In this document: piece by piece, positions 46,441 to 56,784 of the stretch
Numbering within the stretch: the stretch's first letter is position 1
Layout of the letters: each line of letters begins with the position of its first letter
Assembly: GCA_950097015.1 (NCBI GenBank)
Contig: CATNEN010000012.1
Location: 1,233,501-1,297,500, forward strand
Origin: Macrostomum hystrix
Lineage: Eukaryota; Platyhelminthes; Macrostomidae
Length of the DNA stretch: 64,000 nt
Direction: 5' to 3'
Program-made: the position numbers and the translations under genes
The notes under the pieces: generated by a model
Seen by the model: only the letters and a program-made list of their open reading frames with translations
Told to the model about the DNA's origin: nothing
Databases searched by the model: none

Positions 46441-49037
46441 TTACCGATTATTCTTGACCAACTGCAGACGCTGCCGCAATGCTCGTTTTGGAGCTAAGGG
46501 ATCTGTCCGACTGAGTATCTCCATATTTCGCTTTCTCGTCTTTGTAACCAGCTGCTTCTTCCTCTCTTCCTCTTCCTGCTGCTGCTTCCTCTCTTCCTCT
46601 TCCTGCTGCTGCTGCTTCTTCCTCTCTTCCTCTTCCTGCTGCTGCTTCTTCCTCTCTTCCTCTTCCTGCTGCTGCTTCTTCCTCTCTTCCTCTTCCTGCT
46701 GCTTCTTCCTCTCTTCCTCTTCCTGCTGCTTCTTCCTCTCTTCCTCTTCCTGCTGCTGCTTCTTCCTCTCTTCCTGCTGCTTCTTCCTCTCTTCCTCTTC
46801 CTGCTGCTGCTTCTTCCTCTCTTCCTCTTCCTGCTGCTTCTTCCTCTCTTCCTCTTCCTGCTGCTGCTTCTTCCTCTCTTCCTCTTCCTGCTGCTTCTTC
46901 CTCTCTTCCTCTTCCTGCTGCTGCTTCTTCCTCTCTTCCTCTTCCTGCTGCTTCTTCCTCTCTTCCTCTTCCTGCTGCTGCTTCTTCCTCTCTTCCTCTT
47001 CCTGCTGCTTCTTCCTCTCTTCCTCTTCCTGCTGCTGCTTCTTCCTCTCTTCCTCTTCCTGCTGCCGCTCGTCCGCATACAGTTGGTTTCCGTTCTGTGT
47101 TCGTCGTCGCCGCCTTTGAGGCATTCGCTGCATGCTAGACAAGCAGCGAATAAAAGCAGATAGTGTTCGGAGCGCAGTGATGTCGGCGACAGCAATCAAC
47201 TGCCGAATATCGTGCAGTACCTGTTGACGCAAACGCTGTACCGGCCGACTTGAAGGCAAGCGCCAAATTGCAGGCTGACGGCGCGAAGAGAAAGAAGCAT
47301 TTTCAGTCGGACTTAGAACTGTTGGATGAACTGCTGCTTGCAACCAAATATTCCGGGTGTCCGGAAAGTCATGAGAAAACTACAAAAGGTTAATTATAAA
47401 AACGCGCAGAACAGTGAAACTTTACTAATCAGTAATGTAATTTCCCCTGAAGTCAATCACAGCTTGGCAGTGCTCCACGAGCCGTAGAACCTCGCGTTTC
47501 AAGCAGTTTGCATCCAGACCCCTCGCCCACTGCAACGCGGCCTCGCGGACCTCATCGTGGCTGCTGAACTCCCGCTTCGAGAAGTCCGATTTCAGCCAAT
47601 TGAAGAAAAAACGGTCGCATAAATTGAAATCAGGGCTGTAGGGACTCTGAAAAAGCAGTTGAACTCCACGAGTCTCCATGTACTGCTGCACAGGCTGGGC
47701 CACATGAGGTCGTGCGTTGTCCCACTGCCACAAGACTTCGGACAGATGAATTGGCTGTGATCTGAGGCTCCGCCATAGGTCACCTGTGTGTCGAACGAAT
47801 TCAACGATGCGATTGGCATCAACAGTCTGCTTTGGCGCCGTTGACATGATAGAGAATCGCTTGCTTGGGGTGAAAGCGACTACCAGCATTGTCTTTGGGT
47901 CCCCGACTGAGTGTCTCACAACTTGAGGTCGATGGTCGCCTTGACCCAGCCAGCACCGGTTGTTCTGCCGTGTACCAGTGTTTTAAGGTACACCCACGTC
48001 TCGTCCTCCACCACGTACTTGTTGCAGAAGCTGGTCATGCCCTCGGTATGAAAAATCCGACGTATTTGCTTGGCACAATTGACGCGAGCAACCTTGTTCT
48101 CCTCGGAGAGAACATGCGGGACCCACACGGCAGACACATTGCGAAGTTGCAGGTCTTCAGTCAATATTTCATGCACTGTTGATTTCCCAACCTCCATGAA
48201 GTCAGCAAGATCTCTGACACTCACTTTTGGGTCTTCTTTCACGAGATTTCTGCAGGTCTCGATCAGCTCTGGTGTTCTCGTCGATCTCGGCCGGCCAGTA
48301 CGGGCAGCTTGGGCCAGTGGGTACGACTCGTCACGGAACCTTGTGTACCATCGGTACACTGACGACAGACCAGGCGCCACATCTCCATGCACTTTCAGCA
48401 GTTCTCCATGGCAATCAGGAGCAGATATACCAAGCTTATACCTGGTATAAGCATAAGCTTGAAACACGTCCATCTCAAAGCAGCAGCAAGGATCAATGAA
48501 GAAAAAAGTAACGATAGATGCTTGCTTTGCCTCTGCGTTGCAGTGGCCTAGACTTCTAAGTTATAACCATCAGCCTTACCCCCAAATTTGAAGCAAGAAT
48601 CTAGCTCTTTCAGCCATAGACATATATTAAGTCAAGTGTTAGAATGGTACAGTATCTTGTCAATAGCTTGTGTCTAAGTAGTTAGAATAACACATTCTCA
48701 TGACTTTCCGGACACCAGAAGTAGCTCCGTTTCTTCTATGCTCCGCCTGGCACTTTCCACCGCTGCCGTAAACACTGTGTAGGAAGGCTGCTTTAGTCGA
48801 ATCAGCGACCAGCTGTACGACAGCAACTTGATCGTGACCGCATCGACGGAAACCTTCGCGAACTCGAATCTTCAGGGCACTAAAAGCTCGAGTACACGCA
48901 CAGAGACGTTGACAAACAGTGTCAATTGCTTGGCCGTCAGACAGAGAGAAGACAACAATAGACGGCAGCGTAGGACAGGGTAAAACAGGCCCGGGATCCG
49001 GAAGGTCTGCGTCGCAGGAACTCTTCAGCAGCTTCTC
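46441..49037 (-). CDS. second MULE gene, EEERKKQQ-repeat protein, interrupted by mariner
   Basis: The coding exon starts after a TTTTCAG acceptor at 49038-49040 (EKLLKSSCDADLPDPGP), runs to 48724, and after the mariner and its TA duplication continues in the same frame at 47348 (IWLQAAVHPTVLSPTENA) to the stop at 46441. Omitting the mariner gives one open frame of over 400 codons. Visible parts are a Cys-rich middle (CQRLCACTRAF), a basic RRRRRT stretch and a tract of about 170 residues of EEEERKKQQ units (46555-47065), predicted to be a single charged helix or coiled coil. It ends in KRALRQRLQLVKNNR. The upstream start is probably in the right arm (ATG at 49119). No family was recognised. 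Its job in transposition is unknown; the position suggests an accessory protein. Confidence 0.6.
46555..47065. repeat. coding minisatellite of the EEERKKQQ tract
   Basis: Units of 33, 36 or 39 bases (CTTCCTCTCTTCCTCTTCCT plus a variable number of GCTs on the plus strand). All units are multiples of three, which keeps the minus-strand frame open despite copy-number change. Confidence 0.9.
47351..48721 (-). mobile_element. mariner transposon inserted in the second MULE gene
   Basis: 1371 bases with inverted ends: a perfect inner match GGTGTCCGGAAAGTCATGAG and its complement, plus a diverged outermost 5-6 bases. TA lies at 47349-47350 and 48722-48723, the usual mariner target duplication. The interior carries a D34D-type transposase on the minus strand. 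Because the MULE gene is open across the site without it, the mariner arrived after the MULE gene was already in place. Confidence 0.92.
47425..48473 (-). pseudogene. mariner transposase (one frameshift)
   Basis: It begins MDVFQAYAYTRYKLG. The DNA-binding part has two helix-turn-helix regions with a GRPRSTRT linker (DLADFMEVGKSTVHEIL). The catalytic part shows the first Asp in VEDETWVYL, the second in WDNARPH and the third in NLCDRF, with 34 residues between the last two (D34D, the mariner signature). A single-base shift near 47920 separates the first Asp from the other two, so the copy cannot make an active enzyme as it stands. Length and all motifs are otherwise normal for the family. Confidence 0.92.
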
Positions 49038-49055
49038 CTGAAAAAGTGTGAAAAG

Positions 49056-51750
49056 AAATAAACGAAACTGAAGACAAGAACTGGCGGATATATGATAACA
49101 CTTCGCTATGCTTCATCATATTCGATAATCAATATACTTCGATCGAAGTTGGATCGAGGTTGCATTGAGGTTGGATCGAGTTGTTAGAAGTTGGATTGAG
49201 GATGGATCGAGGTTGGATTGAGGTTGGATCGAGTTGTTACAAGCTGGATCAAAGTTGGATCAATGTTGGATTGAGGTTGGATCTAGTTGTTAGAAGTTGG
49301 ATCAAAGTTGGATCGAGGTTGCATTGAGGTTGGATCGAGTTGTTAGAAGTTGGATTAAAGTTGGATCGAGGTTGGATTGAGGTTGGATCGAGTTGTTACA
49401 AGCTGGATCAAAGTTCGATCGAGGTTGCATTGAGGTTGGATCGAGTTGTTAGAAGTTGGATTGAGGATGGATCGAGGTTGGATTGAGGTTGGATCGAGTT
49501 GTTACAAGCTGGATCAAAGTTGGATCAATGTTGGATTGAGGTTGGATCTAGTTGTTAGAAGTTGGATCAAAGTTGGATCGAGGTTGGATTGAGGTTGGAT
49601 CGAGTTGTTAGAAGTTGGATCAAAGTTGGATCGAGGTTGCATTGAGGTTGGATCTAGTTGTTAGAAGTTGGATCAAAGTTGGATCGAGGTTGCATTGAGG
49701 TTGGATCGAGTTGTTAGAAGTTGGATTAAAGTTGGATTGAGGTTGGATTGAGGTTGGATCGAGTTGTTACAAGCTGGATCAAAGTTCGATCGAGGTTGCA
49801 TTGAGGTTGGATCGAGTTGTTAGAAGTTGGATTGAGGATGGATCGAGGTTGGATTGAGGTTGGATCGAGTTGTTACAAGCTGGATCAAAGTTGGATCAAT
49901 GTTGGATTGAGGTTGGATCTAGTTGTTAGAAGTTGGATCAAAGTTGGATCGAGGTTGGATTGAGGTTGGATCGAGTTGTTAGAAGTTGGATCAAAGTTGG
50001 ATCGAGGTTGCATTGAGGTTGGATCTAGTTGTTAGAAGTTGGATCAAAGTTGGATCGAGGTTGGATTGAGGTTGGATCGAGTTGTTAGAAGTTGGATCAA
50101 AGTTGGATCGAGGTTGCATTGAGGTTGGATCGAGTTGTTAGAAGTTGGATTGAGGTTGGATCGAGTTGTTAGAAGTTGGATTAAAGTTGGATCGAGGTTG
50201 CATTGAGGTTGGATCGAGTTGTTAGAAGTTGGATCGAAGTTGGATTGAGGTTGGATCGAGTTGTTACAAGCTGGATCGAAGTATCAAATCCAAAATATCA
50301 TTTGCAGTGCAACATTTTGATTCCTGCTAAATATATTTAGTAAGATTGCTACCAGTATACTTTTCTTCAAAGTTTACCCCCAAAAACCAATGTGACAAAA
50401 GAACACCTTGGTTAATTATAGACAAAATAAATCCTTTTACATTAATAGACTAGACTTTCAAGATTTACCTTTATGCCTATCATTATTAACATGGTGATGG
50501 ATCTTTGTATATTCACAATTATGCATCCATTTATTAGCCTACTTTTCTTTAGCAAACAACTTTTGCTTTCTTTTGGGTAAGCAAACAACTTAGCAGAGGT
50601 TTTTTATAGTATAGTATCCTTTCTATAGGAAAAGGCCTATTATAAAATCAGCTTAGAGAAGGCCATAGAAAAAAGCTATATTTAGAAGGACCATTAACTT
50701 CGTGGAGCATGCATTATATTATAAATACTACATACATTGTAAAAATGCATCTTCACCCTCAACTAGGCAACTAAGGCATTGCAAGGCTTATAGCTAGTAT
50801 AGGATCTGTAATATTTCGACAAATTAGAACACCACCTTTACTAAATTATAGAGTACATATATATATATATATATACAAAATATACAAATATAAATATAAG
50901 TATATATACAAAAATATATACAAGCCCATAGGAGGAAGGCAATGTTCGAGATTCCTCCAAAAATATATATAAGCCCATAGGAGGAAGGCAATATTCGAGA
51001 TTCCTATTATTTTATTTGCTTTGCGCAGTTAAAGTAGCTCGGGTGGTCAACGTCTTGAATTTTGAATTTATTCTTTTCTATCGAAGTAAACAAACACCAG
51101 TATAAAAAGGCTTTATGCTGCTAACCAAATGGTAAGGTATTTTATTATTCGCACTATTTATTTTATGTGCATTAGTCTTGCTCGCTATAATCGTACAAGA
51201 GCTTGATCATGCAACGAAAATATTTGTGCTATTATGCTCCGATTGTCTGCTCACAACAAAATTGCCAAAAAGGTGTGAAATGTTGTGGGTAAATGTATTC
51301 TGAAGTATGGCACACATGGATACCTTCGTTTAGGTCAATATTTTCGAGTTGGCACAACTGTGCCACACTGAGTAAATTGCAGCAACCGATTTTTGTTTAA
51401 AAAATCTATATTTTTACCTTTCACACTGAACAAAAAAGCCTGAAAGCCAAACAGCTGCCACTTTTTTTACCTATTTGTTGTATTTTGGTCCCAAGTTCAA
51501 GAATTTATAATTGGCACACATCTCCTTTTCACTGTCACGTTACAAAATAACATCTACCGTTCCAGCAACCGTATTTTACATTCCCGGGTTTTTTAATCAC
51601 CCCCAGCGTCGAAGCCCAGCCTACAAGGTCACCGAAAAGCAATGGCACACGCTTAACTAAGGTCGCTTTACAGAAATTGTTAAGTTGTAGATGTGGCACA
51701 GGCAATATTAAAAATTCGGTAGCTGGCGTGGTTGTTGCGGACCGGGAAGT
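49056..51750 (-). repeat. MULE right terminal inverted repeat
   Basis: About 2.7 kb, the inverted copy of 39400-41565. The outer 1.47 kb (50283-51750) match by eye; the inner part differs by minisatellite length. It ends at 51750, followed by CGCATCGAC. Confidence 0.93.
49136..50282. repeat. minisatellite of the right MULE arm
   Basis: Same subunits as the left arm in opposite orientation (GGTTGGATCGAGTTGTTAGA and variants), about 1.15 kb. Blocks of several units recur at a distance of about 0.3 kb and about 0.36 kb (for example those with AGGATGGATCGAGG near 49199, 49462 and 49835). Confidence 0.93.
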
Positions 51751-51759
51751 CGCATCGAC
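51751..51759. repeat. target site duplication CGCATCGAC (right)
   Basis: Identical to 39391-39399. On the minus strand it encodes Val-Asp-Ala in the Gypsy protease frame, and the frame is the same on both sides. Confidence 0.95.
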
Positions 51760-52562
51760 CCCGGATGCAGGAAAAAGACTCACTTCTGCACCGGTATCCA
51801 CTAGAAAACGCCGACCTGTGTGTATGTCCGGGATAAGCAAAAGATTGTTGTTCTCGCCGGTCGTCGAGGTGTTTATTGACGACCGACCTGGCCGCTTCCC
51901 TGGAACTTGCAGGGTGGCTCGCAACGGCGGGCCTTGGCACCGAACTTGCGATGGAAGAAACACAAGTCGTGTTGCTCGTCAGAGGGTGGATGTCGGATGG
52001 GTCGACGTCTGTCGTCGCGGCGGTGTTGCGCAGCAGCGACTAAGGGCAGTTGTTCAGCCAGCTGGGCGGTGGCGATCACCGGCTGGGGGCGGCAGGCCCA
52101 CAGCTCGTCGGCACGTTGTGCGACCGCCCTTGGATCGGCGAAATCGGCGGACACCAGCGCCAATCGGATTTCGCTTGGAAGCTGTTGGCGGAACAACTCC
52201 TCAAACAGCAAGCAGGGCCGGTGGTCGCCGAGCAAAGCGAGCATTTCGTCCTGGGACGGTTTCCTGTCGCCCAACCCCGACATGCTCAATAACTGGCTGG
52301 CACGCTGCTGTCGTGAAAGGCTGTAGGTGTTGAGAAGGCGGGCCTTTAGCTTTTCGTATTTCTGGGCATCGGGGGCGTTCTCGAGCACATCTAGGAGACG
52401 CTCTGCTGTTTCCTGGTCCAATGCCGCCACTAGATGGCAGTACTTAGTCGTATCTAGGGTGACGTTCCGGAGGCTAAACTGCGCCTCGGCTTGGATGAAC
52501 CAGGCGCGTGGTTGTGAAGTCCAAAACGCTGGAAGCTTCGCGGTGACAGCAGATTCGGTCAT
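51760..52562 (-). pseudogene. Gypsy gag and protease N-terminal part
   Basis: Gag starts at 52562 (MTESAVTAKLPAFWTSQPRA) shortly after the LTR and primer-binding region. It shows the Gypsy capsid pattern WFIQAEAQFSLRNV, KYCHLVAALDQETAERLLD, LKARLLNTYSLSRQQRASQLL and FRQQLPSEIRLALV, then a single zinc-like CFFHRKFGAKARRC. In another frame the protease begins (LLLIPDIHTGRRFLVDTGAE with the active-site Asp-Thr-Gly, then SLFPASGVDA) and is cut by the MULE. The frame change lies near 51880. Confidence 0.85.
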
Positions 52563-52599
52563 CCTCAAGCAGTCGGTTGATCACGTCGGGCTCACCAAT

Positions 52600-52821
52600 G
52601 TAGAGGATCAGAACTCTAGCATATATTTGTGGGTAGCTCTCTAGCTTGCGAGCAGAAAGTTAAACAATAAAACTCGCGCGACAAGTGCCTTCATCTAAGT
52701 TGCAACTGTGCGTCAGACTAAGGACCATAGACGATAACTAAGTCAACAAGGGTTTGGGGAAACGATGGTCAAGTGGCCTGGCAAAGTACTGGCCGAAATC
52801 TTCGCTTTTAGGTCCGCTACA
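52600..52821 (-). repeat. Gypsy 5' LTR
   Basis: 222 bases with TG...CA ends. In the minus orientation it is followed by TTGGTGAGCCCGACGTGATC, where the primer binding site should lie. Confidence 0.92.
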
Positions 52822-53025
52822 ACATATTTATTAAATCCATTCATAAAGATGGCACTGTTACTGGTTCTTAACTTATATTCAGAGAAAAGTTAGATGGTTA
52901 TCCATATTCCTCGCGTTTGCTTAATATAGGAATTTATGCAGTTTCTCGAACTATTGTTTCTGGTTTACCAGAAGGTAAAGCTATCGCGTTTCCTAAGGAA
53001 ACAGAGTTTGTTATATTTCCTCTAT
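52822..53025 (+). pseudogene. EnSpm transposase, 3' part
   Basis: Directly after the Gypsy LTR the transposase frame resumes in phase (IFIKSIHKDGTVTGS). It passes one TAA stop at about 52869 and continues in the same frame (LIFREKLDGYPYSSRLLNIG, then an IYAVSRTIVSG segment) to a stop near 53025. This is the C-terminal end expected for animal Tnp2-type transposases and shows that the gene was whole before the Gypsy inserted. Confidence 0.72.
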
Positions 53026-53054
53026 AAACGTATGTTAGGTAGACTGGTAGCTGG

Positions 53055-53552
53055 TACGGTTGGCAATCGGGGAATTTTTTTCGGGGTTCGGGGAATCGGG
53101 GGTATCAGGAACCTGGAGAAATCGGGGAGTTCGGGGAATCAGGGAATCGGGGACTTGGCAAAACCGGGGAGTCGGGGAATCAGGGAATCGGGGACCTGGA
53201 AAAATCGGGGAGTCGGGGAATCAGGGAATCGGGGACTTGGCAAAATCGGGGAGTCGGGGAATCGGGGACCTGGAAAAATCGGGGAATCAGGGAATCGGGG
53301 ACCTGAAAAAATCGGGGAGTCGGGGAATCGGGGACTTGGTAAAATCGGGGAATCGGGGACCTGGAAAAATCGGGGAGTCGGGGAATCGGGGACCTGGAAA
53401 AATCGGGGAGTCGGGGAATCGGGGACCTGGAAAAATCGGGGAGTCGGGGAATCGGGGACCTGGAAAAATCGGGGAGTCGGGGAATCGGGGACCTGGAAAA
53501 ATCGTGGATCCCCGAATTTTCGGGGAATTCCAGTCCCCGACTGCCAACCCTA
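53055..53552. mobile_element. hAT-like MITE with a minisatellite core
   Basis: 498 bases with inverted ends TACGGTTGGCAATCGGGG (left) and TAGGGTTGGCAGTCGGGG (right, complement). GTAGCTGG lies at both sides (53047-53054 and 53553-53560): a perfect 8-base duplication, the size made by hAT transposases. The interior is a tandem array with units of about 27-45 bases (TCGGGGAATCGGGGACCTGG plus an A-rich part), up to about a dozen copies. No protein is encoded. Confidence 0.85.
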
Positions 53553-53560
53553 GTAGCTGG

Positions 53561-54087
53561 CCGTTGACTTAGCATATTTTATTTCGCTTACTTCTTTTCA
53601 GAAATATAAATGATCTGCAAAAAGGTTGTTACAGTGAAAATCTTAACTTTTGGCTTAAAAAAATTTTGTTGCTGCTTTTCGTTCGCCTTTTTTGCAGTTT
53701 TACATTTGCTATCTTTCAATCGCACATCACTGATGTAAGATTTTAATCATGTCTGAACTACACTACACATGATCTTATGAAAACATCTAGCCGCTAGCTT
53801 GCATAACCGAATATGCAATGCACGTATGTGTACAAGTATATGGGAAGCAAATGCAGCTGCTGAATCGCAGTCGGATAGTCGGCGGCAAATGAGCTACGTG
53901 TACGGGGTATCGGGCGGCAGGACAGCGGCCCCAGCGCTACATGCCGAAAGGCTGGCGGCAAGCCGGCAGTGTCGCTGCTACAAATCGCCTGCGAGCCGCC
54001 ATCTTTCCTTGGCGCATGCCGCCGGCGGTTCCGCCGCTATGCCGCCAGCGACGTCGCTGTCGGGCCGCCTACTTTTTTCCCAGCGGG
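53561..54087. other. EnSpm right arm
   Basis: A TTTTCAG acceptor-like site at about 53620 and AT-rich sequence, followed from 53880 by GC-rich subterminal motifs (GGCGGCA, GACAGCGG, GTCGCTGCT) that mirror the left arm at 30870-31110. Confidence 0.5.
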
Positions 54088-54153
54088 AACATATTTATCG
54101 AGCACTCCTTGCTTCGTGTTCCTGCACTTGCTCACTTGCTTTGCTTGCCTGCT

Positions 54154-54405
54154 TTGCTACAATTCGTAGCAAAAGTACATTTTTTTCATTTCTACTAACA
54201 TTTATACTAAGCTGCTACTAACATTTACCCTCCGACCCTTTAGCTGGCTAACACTTAAAAGATTCGCATGCTTCGCATGATTTTCATATCTGACCTCTGT
54301 GTCCCTGTAACTAAAAGTTTGCTACAATACGTAGCAAAAGTTCATTTTTTCATTTCTACAAACATTTATACTAAGCTGCTACTAACATTTACTCTCCGAC
54401 CCTTA
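54154..54405. repeat. direct duplication of about 88 bases
   Basis: The segment TTGCTACAATTCGTAGCAAA and following (54154-54243) recurs with a few changes at about 54318-54405. A short inverted motif, GCTACAATTCGTAGC, starts each copy. Confidence 0.8.
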
Positions 54406-56784
54406 AGCTAGCTCACTTAAAAGATTAGCATGCTTCCCATCTGATTACAGGCAATCGTTATAGACAAAGATAAATATGTAAATTGGGTCTGAAACATTCC
54501 ATATTTTTTCCAGACGTTCTCCATGAACACCTGACGCCTGGTACACGGTCAGGTGTGTCAAGAAACGGAAGCTGCGGATGACATTGATCGATGCCTATTA
54601 TATTAATTCTATTTTTTAGAACATGGCTTCAACTCAAAGCGAACGACTCACCGTGCCAAAACTCCGACAAAAGATAGGGAATATTAGTTCACAAATTTGG
54701 TACGGTGTGGTTTGTGAAAAAAAATTCGTGATGCGCAACGCTTTAGTATTAATTAAAATGTTTTCTAATGTCGTTGTTGTTTTCTACATACTTTCAGAAT
54801 CTGCCGGCGGATCTGGTCGTATGGAGTACAAAAAGTGTTAAAAAAACTGGGTCAATTGGCCTTTCGGCATTCCGTCGGATCAGCCACCCAAATATTTAAA
54901 GGCCAAACAGCCCCACGCCTTATGGAACAATATAGACAATATTAGATTTTCTGTTTCTCTGTTGTCGACGATGAGCAACCCGGTAGTAGTACGATCGTGC
55001 TGGCCGCGGACCGATCATGCGTGTGTTACCTTCTCTGAGCTCTTCTGGAAGTCGAATTAATGGTTGCGATCCTGTCGTACGATCTGGACCTGCTTTTTCG
55101 GTCATTAGTGAGATTCCTGAGCCTGTGTATTACGAGATTGTTTAAAGGTTAAGGAGCCTTAGTCATTGGTTAGCAATGTAGACTCAACGGCCTAACGGAA
55201 CTGTAAGAGTATGCATGTAATTCGCCTGCTAGTTTAGTTTAATTGTTTATTCAGGCAGCATTTTTTATACTAATTTTGGTGTGTTCTGATTATGATGTTC
55301 CAAAGTATCTAGTTTTAGTTAGTTAATATTTTATCGTTGCAATTATTGCTTCATATTGTACTGTGCAGCAGTCACAATGAAACCCGTTATTACATGAGGC
55401 TTCCAAAATGTAGTTAATCAGCAATTCGGAGAAACGTCACTTTTTATTTAGACCGCTGGCTAGACGCCTTTCGCCATCGGTAACACAGTTTAGAACTCCA
55501 CTGGTTCGCATGAGTGATGACCGTTTCGGACTCTCAGAGACTATTATTTGCGCTCTCAAAGTGGCTACAGCTGACAAAGCAGGTAAAAATCGGTGGGAAT
55601 AGGTGTGGTGAATGGGCCGTTGCAGAAAGGATTTCCAGGCCCGCACGTGTCGCACTCACGAGATTTCGGGTGTGAGAGCTAGGTTTTGCATTGAAACAGC
55701 AGATGCAGGCGCTCATGTCCAACATAAGCCGCAGCAATTATTTTCATATAAGGCATTTACTGTTTCCTAGATTTTCTGAAATCATAATGTGCGCGATGTT
55801 TGAATGGTAACGCTTTTAACCCCCTGAAATGACGAGCAATATGGGAGTTTTGCACAAACGTTACAAGTTTATGTTTACAATAGACTCGAATAGTTGGACA
55901 ATGCTTAGCATCAAGACTTTATAATATTGACGTTTGTGAGTGCATCGTAAACCAGCATTTAAACTTTTATCAACATCAATAAAGCATTTCAAACTTATAG
56001 AAAAAGTTTTGATTTTACAGGAAATGATGAAACTGTGCACTTCTATTTTTTTCACTTGCCTGGTTAATTTGCTGCTGAAGTTATTCTATATTTATGTTAT
56101 CGTTGCAATTATTGCTTCATTGCACTGTGCAGCAGTCACAATGAAACCCGTTATAACCATTGCCATTTAATAAATTTCTACTAAAAATCTTGATAACGAT
56201 ACTGATGTTTTGTTCAGTACATGTTGTTGAATAATTCCTTGATCAGCTAGCGCAGATTTTTTGCAGTAAGACGCTGTGCTTTTGAATATTTAATTTCTAA
56301 CTGATGTTCATGTTGATACGGGGGGCGCTGCCACGGAATACATGTACATTACAAACAGGTACATCATATACCTGCGCGCATGATGCGCCAAAAGAGATGC
56401 TATTTAAGCAACGAAGTTTATCTATTTGGCGGCTCTTGACTTACTTTCGGTGTGATAAGCGAAGTTTGAGTTCGTGTTCGGAGGGGAAAGTACTCCCATT
56501 CCGAATCCGAAGCACGGGCTCGTATATTGATAGCTTTCTTGCCGTGTTACTTATTGCACAATGACAACGGTAAGCTGCGCTGACCACATGGTCACGACCT
56601 GGTCACATGTCACGACCGTGATCGTGACAACAATTTCAAAAATGATGAAACTGCGCGTATCGTATTGTCATACGATACGCTGGTCAGTGACGTATAAAAA
56701 AGCAACCATTTTTTACTATTATGTCGAAGCGATTGGGAATTGAGGTACATAGCGATTAAAAAGTATGTACATGTATATTTACAT
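54406..56784. other. no recognised gene; one diverged duplicate
   Basis: A possible exon after a TTTTTTAG acceptor at 54619 (ATG at 54623, MASTQSERLTVPKLRQKIGN) has no recognised domain and is weak. A stretch around GCAATTATTGCTTCAT...GTGCAGCAGTCACAATGAAA occurs near 55336 and again near 56105. Nothing else was recognised. Confidence 0.4.

Larger units (their letters stand above)
39400..51750. mobile_element. foldback-like Mutator-like (MULE) transposon, 12.35 kb
   Basis: Two long inverted repeats (39400-41565 and 49056-51750) begin and end with ACTTCCCGGTCC and are flanked by a perfect 9-base duplication, the size typical of Mutator-like elements. The outer 1.47 kb of each arm appear near-identical. 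The inner part of each arm is a minisatellite of different length (about 0.6 and 1.15 kb). The interior has two convergent spliced genes: a MULE transposase with a peptidase-like C-terminal region (plus), and an unknown charged protein (minus) broken by a mariner. Satellite-bearing long inverted repeats plus 9-base duplications recall Drosophila FB/NOF. It was inserted in the Gypsy protease gene after that element had arrived. Confidence 0.92.
36150..52821 (-). mobile_element. Ty3/Gypsy LTR retrotransposon inserted in the EnSpm transposase
   Basis: Two direct repeats, 36150-36372 (223 bp) and 52600-52821 (222 bp), start TGTAGAGG and end CGCTACA on the plus strand. ACAT lies immediately before (36146-36149) and after (52822-52825), a 4-base target duplication. 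The element is read on the minus strand: gag at 52.5 kb, protease split at 51.75/39.4 kb, RT and RNase H at 37.6-39.0 kb, integrase at 36.5-37.7 kb. A purine-rich tract (GGGGGAGGGTGA on the minus strand) touches the left LTR as expected for the polypurine tract. Several frameshifts in pol show that it is dead. Without the Mutator-like insertion it would be about 4.3 kb. Confidence 0.92.
30854..54087 (+). mobile_element. EnSpm-type DNA transposon, split by nested insertions
   Basis: Inverted GC-rich ends were matched by eye: left from about 30854 (CGCTCGGAAAAGT, then GGCGGCCCGACAGCG) and right, reverse-complemented, ending about 54087 (CGCTGGGAAAAAAGT, then GGCGGCCCGACAGCG). Subterminal GGCGGC/GACAGCG-type motifs recur in both arms. 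Inside are a DUF4806-like gene and a Tnp2-type transposase, the usual content of animal EnSpm elements. Without the Gypsy insertion (16.7 kb) and the hAT-like MITE the element would be about 6 kb. The exact termini and a 2-3 base target duplication were not resolved, and the ends do not show a classic CACTA start. Confidence 0.62.

Noticed and set aside
46454-47195. Other frames over the EEERKK tract (Cys/Phe/Ser-rich on plus, Arg/Lys/Gly on minus)
   Set aside because: Only the EEEERKKQQ frame continues on both sides of the mariner and beyond the repeat, so the others are shadow frames.
53060-53572. Gly-rich frames ([11 protein letters not shown] repeats)
   Set aside because: They result from the tandem core of the hAT-like MITE and are open in more than one frame.
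53799-54221. Ala/Ser-rich plus-strand frame
   Set aside because: It lies in the GC-rich right arm of the EnSpm element, has no domain and is paired with similar frames in two other registers.
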